Assembly: GCA_035540675.1 (NCBI GenBank)
Contig: DATLGB010000036.1
Coordinates: 1-16,856, forward strand
Length of the DNA: 16,856 nucleotides
Reading direction: 5' to 3'
Origin: DATLGB01 sp035540675
GTDB taxonomy: Bacteria > Actinomycetota > Thermoleophilia > Solirubrobacterales > Solirubrobacteraceae
Position 1 is the stretch's first letter. The number at the start of each line of letters is the position of its first letter. Of the stretch, positions 14,003-16,856 are shown piece after piece. The notes beneath the pieces are model-generated. The model was not told the DNA's origin, did no database searches, and saw nothing but the letters and a program-made list of their open reading frames with translations. The translations under genes and the position numbers were made by a program.

Positions 14003-14039
14003 GCCGCGGCGGCGGGCTGTCACCGCCCGCCGCCGCGGC
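14003..14039 (+). terminator. Perfect 15-bp-arm GC hairpin ending the secreted-protein operon
   Basis: GCCGCGGCGGCGGGC (14003-14017) and GCCCGCCGCCGCGGC (14025-14039) are exactly complementary around a 7-nt loop. There is no T tract. The hairpin starts 7 bp after the preceding stop and ends 2 bp before the -10 box of the ABC-transporter operon, so it also covers the -35 region of that promoter. Confidence 0.75.
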
Positions 14040-14041
14040 CA

Positions 14042-14047
14042 TAGGCT
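14042..14047 (+). promoter_or_regulatory. -10 element of the ABC-transporter operon
   Basis: TAGGCT ends 7 nt before the GTG at 14055. This is leaderless spacing with no Shine-Dalgarno sequence. The expected -35 position falls in the loop and right arm of the hairpin just upstream. Confidence 0.55.
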
Positions 14048-14054
14048 CTGAGCC

Positions 14055-15038
14055 GTGATCGGCTCGGATACGGCAGTAGAGGTGCGCGGCCTGGTCCGCG
14101 ACTTCGGGAAGGTGCGGGCCGTCGACGGCCTCGACCTCGAGGTCCACGAAGGCGAGATCTACGGCTTCCTCGGCCCCAACGGCGCCGGCAAGAGCACGAC
14201 GGTCAGGATCCTCGTGACCCTGCTGCGCCCGAGCGGCGGGTGGGCGCGCGTCGCCGGCCACGACGTCGTCCGCGACGCCGACGCGGTCCGCCGCTCGATC
14301 GGCGTCGCGCTGCAGGAGGCCGCGATCGACCCCCTGATGACCGGCCGCGAGCTGCTGCGGATGCAGGGTGCCCTGCATGGGCTGCGCAGCGCGGCGGCGC
14401 GCGAGCGCGCTGAGGCGCTGCTCCGGCGCGTCGGTCTGACCGAGGCTGCTGACCGCCGCGTCGGCGGCTACTCGGGCGGGATGCGGCGCCGGCTCGACCT
14501 GGCGCTCGCGCTCGTCCACCGGCCCGCGGTGCTGTTCCTGGACGAGCCGACCACCGGGCTCGACCCGACCAGTCGGCTCGCCTTGTGGCGCGAGGTGCGC
14601 GCGCTCAACGACGAGGGCACCACCGTCTTCCTGACCACGCAGTACATGGAGGAGGCCGAGCAGCTCGCGGACCGGGTCGGGATCATCTCCAAGGGCAAGC
14701 TCGTGGCGGAGGGCGCGCCGGACGACCTCAAGGCGCGCGTCGGGGAGCCGACCGTGCAGGTGGAGATCGCCGACGCCGCGGACGCTCCGCGGGCGCGGCA
14801 GGCGCTGGCCGCCCTCGGGACGATCGACCCGCCGCTGGAGGCCGACCCGGCGCGCGTCGCCGTGCGCACCCGCGCCGGCGCGGCCGCCATCGCGCCGATC
14901 GTGCGCGTGCTCGACGAGCACGCGATCGCCGTCGAGTCCGTCGAAGTCGAGACGCCGACGCTCGACGACGTCTTCCTGGAGGTCACGGGGTCCCATCTCG
15001 AGGGCGCCGGCCAGCCCGCCGCCGAGGTGGCCGGGTGA
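14055..15038 (+). CDS. ABC transporter ATP-binding protein, DrrA-like
   Basis: This 327-residue cytoplasmic ATPase drives the two permeases that follow. Walker A is GPNGAGKST (40-48), the Q-loop glutamine Q87, the signature YSGGM (139-143), Walker B VLFLDEP (159-165) and the D-loop GLD (168-170). The usual H-loop histidine is replaced by Gln (LTTQYMEEAEQLADR, Q196), a feature I know from daunorubicin-resistance DrrA-type exporters. The roughly 100-residue C-terminal extension (from about 230) is also typical of that subfamily. The substrate is unknown; export of a hydrophobic compound or lipid is the usual role. The GTG start sits 7 nt after a -10 box. The stop overlaps the next GTG by 4 bases. 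Confidence 0.93.
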   Translation: MIGSDTAVEVRGLVRDFGKVRAVDGLDLEVHEGEIYGFLGPNGAGKSTTVRILVTLLRPSGGWARVAGHDVVRDADAVRRSIGVALQEAAIDPLMTGRELLRMQGALHGLRSAAARERAEALLRRVGLTEAADRRVGGYSGGMRRRLDLALALVHRPAVLFLDEPTTGLDPTSRLALWREVRALNDEGTTVFLTTQYMEEAEQLADRVGIISKGKLVAEGAPDDLKARVGEPTVQVEIADAADAPRARQALAALGTIDPPLEADPARVAVRTRAGAAAIAPIVRVLDEHAIAVESVEVETPTLDDVFLEVTGSHLEGAGQPAAEVAG

Positions 15039-15823
15039 CGCGCGACCCGGCGCGCGAGGGCCGCGTCGTCCTGGCGCTGGGGCGCCGCGCGCTGAGCGTC
15101 CAGTTCCGGCGCGCGCAGCTGCTGATGCCGACCTTCGTGCTGCCGCTGATGCTGCTCGCGGTGATCGCGAGCGGGACCAGCGCAGCCCGCGGCCTGCGCG
15201 AGTTCCCCGACGTCGCGTCCTACCTCGGTTTCGTCGTGCCGGGCACGATCATCCAGGGCGCGCTGCTGGCGGGGCTGACCTCCGGCACCGCCCTCGCCGG
15301 CGACATCGAGGGCGGGTTCTTCGACCGCCTGCTGGCCGCGCCGGTGAACCGCACGAGCCTCGTGCTCGGGCGGCTGGCGGGCACGCTCGGGCTCGCGCTG
15401 CTGCAGTCGACGCTGTTCCTCGCCATCGCCTGGATCTTCGGCGCGCGCTATCCGGGCGGCGCCGGCGCCGTGCTCGCCACCATCGCGCTCGCCGCGATCA
15501 CCGCCGTCGCCATCGGGGGCGTCGCGTCCGCGATCGCCCTGCGCACCGGCTCGCTGTCGCTGATGCAGAGCATCTTCCCCTTCGTCTTCGTGCTGCTGTT
15601 CATGGCGCCCGCGTTCTTCCCGCGCGAGCTGCTCGTCCCCGTGCTGCGCGACGCGGCCGTCTACAACCCGCTCACCTACGTGGTCGAAGCGGTGCGCGGG
15701 CTGCTGCAGGCCGAGCCCGCGCTCGGCGACCCGCTCGCCGGCGTCGTGGCGGCGGTCGGCCTGGCGCTCGCCACGGTCGCGCTGGCCACGCTGGCGCTCA
15801 AGGACCGGCTGCGGCGGCTGTGA
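15035..15823 (+). CDS. ABC-2 type transporter permease (first)
   Basis: The product has 262 residues, beginning at a GTG that overlaps the ATPase TGA (GTGA). About six membrane helices are visible (29-46, 66-85, 111-134, 145-169, 178-195, 234-256). The cytoplasmic coupling segment GDIEGGFFDRLLAAPVNR (89-106) and the late motif YNPLTYVVEAVRGLL (210-224) are hallmarks of the DrrB/ABC-2 family. It forms the membrane pore with the second permease. The frame is open further upstream, but only as a shadow within the ATPase gene. Confidence 0.92.
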   Translation: MTRDPAREGRVVLALGRRALSVQFRRAQLLMPTFVLPLMLLAVIASGTSAARGLREFPDVASYLGFVVPGTIIQGALLAGLTSGTALAGDIEGGFFDRLLAAPVNRTSLVLGRLAGTLGLALLQSTLFLAIAWIFGARYPGGAGAVLATIALAAITAVAIGGVASAIALRTGSLSLMQSIFPFVFVLLFMAPAFFPRELLVPVLRDAAVYNPLTYVVEAVRGLLQAEPALGDPLAGVVAAVGLALATVALATLALKDRLRRL

Positions 15824-16593
15824 GCGAGGCGGTGCACGTGGCGTCGGTCCTGTGGCGCCGGTCGCTCAACGAGGTGCTGCGCGTGCGCGGCGCGCTCCTG
15901 CCCGCGACGATCGCGCCGGTGATCTTCCTGCTCGGGATGACCGGCCAGTTCGGCCGCCTCACCGGCCTGGAGGGCTTCCCGACCGACTCCTACCTGTCCT
16001 GGATCGTGCCGCTGTCGTGCCTGCAGGGGGCCGGGTTCGCCGGCGCCGCCACGGGAGCGAACCTCGCGCGCGACATCGAGCAGGGCCTGTTCGACCGCCT
16101 GCTCGTCGCGCCCGTCCCGCGCGCCGTGCTCGTGATCGGCCCGATCCTCGGCGGCATCACGCGCTGCCTGGTCCCGGCGACGGTGGTGCTGCTCGTCGGC
16201 CTCGCGCTGGGCGCCGAGCTGCCCGGTGGCGCCCTCGGGCTGCTCGCGCTCTACTTCGCCTCCGCCGCGTTCTGCGCCATCGCCGCGCTGTGGGGCGTGT
16301 TCATGGCGGTGACCTTCCGCACGCAGCAGGCCGGGCCGCTGATGCAGCAGGGCGTCTTCATGGCCGTCTTCCTGTCCACGGCGTACACGCCGGAGTCGCT
16401 CCTGCGCGGCTGGCTGGAGGACTTCGCCCACTTCAACCCGGTCACGCAGGTGCTCGAGCTCGCGCGCCAGGCCACCGTGTCCGGCATCGAGCCCAGCCTC
16501 GCCCACACGCTGCCGGGCCTGGCGGCCCTCGCCGGCCTCGGGCTCTTCTTCGGCGCCCTCGCCCTGTACGGGCTGCGCCGCATGGGGCACTAG
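15820..16593 (+). CDS. ABC-2 type transporter permease (second)
   Basis: The product has 257 residues, starting at a GTG that overlaps the first permease stop (GTGA). Six membrane helices are likely (25-42, 58-78, 104-130, 138-163, 172-190, 230-250). It shares the coupling segment RDIEQGLFDRLLVAPVPR (84-101) and the late HFNPVTQVLELAR motif (204-216) with the first permease, so the two are paralogues and probably form a heterodimer. The tRNA-Val promoter begins two bases after the TAG, and I see no terminator in between. Confidence 0.92.
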   Translation: MSEAVHVASVLWRRSLNEVLRVRGALLPATIAPVIFLLGMTGQFGRLTGLEGFPTDSYLSWIVPLSCLQGAGFAGAATGANLARDIEQGLFDRLLVAPVPRAVLVIGPILGGITRCLVPATVVLLVGLALGAELPGGALGLLALYFASAAFCAIAALWGVFMAVTFRTQQAGPLMQQGVFMAVFLSTAYTPESLLRGWLEDFAHFNPVTQVLELARQATVSGIEPSLAHTLPGLAALAGLGLFFGALALYGLRRMGH

Positions 16594-16594
16594 C

Positions 16595-16600
16595 TACGCT
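16595..16600 (+). promoter_or_regulatory. -10 element of tRNA-Val
   Basis: TACGCT ends 9 nt before the tRNA, the same spacing as for tRNA-Glu, and starts two bases after the permease stop codon. Confidence 0.5.
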
Positions 16601-16609
16601 CCGATTCCC

Positions 16610-16683
16610 GGGCGGTTAGCTCAGCTGGTCAGAGCGCCTGCCTTACAAGCAGGAGGTCCCCGGTTCGAGCCCGGGACCGCCCA
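16610..16683 (+). tRNA. tRNA-Val (anticodon TAC)
   Basis: The acceptor stem is GGGCGGT/ACCGCCC with discriminator A. The anticodon stem CCTGC/GCAGG encloses the loop CTTACAA with anticodon TAC at 16644-16646. The T arm carries GGTTCGAGCC. CCA is not encoded. Confidence 0.96.
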
Positions 16684-16856
16684 TCGGGGTCGTTCGCATA
16701 TCCCAGTCGCAAAAAGAAGCCCTGCAAAGTGGCCGGGACGCGGGCGGTCGCAAATGTCGGCCCCCGTTTCTCCCCAGCCGAGGGGGGCCTGGTCGCATAA
16801 GTCCGACGCAAGCATGGGCGCAGCGACCCGCAGCTCGTGGCGCTTCAGGTCCGGTC
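16684..16856. other. Non-coding region after tRNA-Val with a recurring TCGCAWA motif
   Basis: I see no supported gene in these 173 bases, which are visibly less GC-rich than the rest. The motif TCGCA followed by AA or TA occurs at 16694-16700 (TCGCATA), 16707-16713 (TCGCAAA), 16748-16754 (TCGCAAA) and 16793-16799 (TCGCATA), all on the plus strand. GGCCCCC (16759-16765) and GGGGGCC (16783-16789) form a 7-bp stem with a 17-nt loop. An ATG at 16814 starts an open frame that runs off the window and cannot be judged. Confidence 0.4.

Noticed and set aside
16621..16815. A 64-codon minus-strand frame ending in a GSNRGPPACKAGAL peptide
   Set aside because: That peptide is the familiar false translation of the antisense of a tRNA-Val gene, and the frame overlaps the tRNA.
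16814..16856. ATG with an open frame running off the right edge
   Set aside because: Only 14 codons are visible, with no ribosome-binding site or recognisable motif, so I cannot support a gene.

Overview
The window is very GC-rich DNA from a high-GC bacterium, most likely an actinobacterium of the Thermoleophilia (Solirubrobacter/Conexibacter-like). I base this on the codon bias towards G/C third positions, the frequent GTG and TTG starts, the apparently leaderless promoters, an EthR-like TetR regulator, a DUF3072 protein, and a secreted beta-propeller/PKD protein with a Lys/Arg-rich beta-sandwich tail that I associate with that class. The taxon is an inference and no 16S gene is present.

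Positions 1-9400 form a de novo purine biosynthesis region. It opens with the C-terminal four-fifths of purL, cut by the window edge. A convergent gene for an exported YCF48-like/PKD protein follows, then purF, recQ, purN and purH. RecQ and PurN are one base apart, and purH has its own promoter whose -10 box starts with the purN stop codon. Together these genes encode FGAM synthase (part), amidophosphoribosyltransferase, GAR transformylase and AICAR transformylase/IMP cyclohydrolase. RecQ is a DNA helicase placed inside the pathway cluster.

Positions 9400-11000 hold a DUF3072 gene, a divergent small membrane-protein gene and a TetR-family regulator. Two tRNA genes follow, Lys(TTT) and Glu(TTC), each with its own -10 box.

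Positions 11000-14000 are the least characterised part. They hold an unknown 195-residue protein, then an ECF sigma factor coupled to a single-pass membrane protein, both on the minus strand. Diverging from these is a coupled pair of small, apparently exported proteins without recognised function. A 7-bp-arm palindrome lies between the two divergent units. I consider this four-gene block the best candidate for an undescribed envelope-related regulatory system.

Positions 14000-16600 encode a three-gene DrrAB-type ABC-2 transporter, translationally coupled by two GTGA overlaps. It is separated from the preceding unit by a perfect 15-bp-arm hairpin. A tRNA-Val(TAC) gene follows. The last 170 bases are less GC-rich and carry a recurring TCGCAWA motif.

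Two genome-style features recur. One is a TANNNT -10 box placed 6-10 nt before a GTG/TTG/ATG start with no Shine-Dalgarno sequence. The other is a set of strong GC hairpins without a T tract at gene ends.
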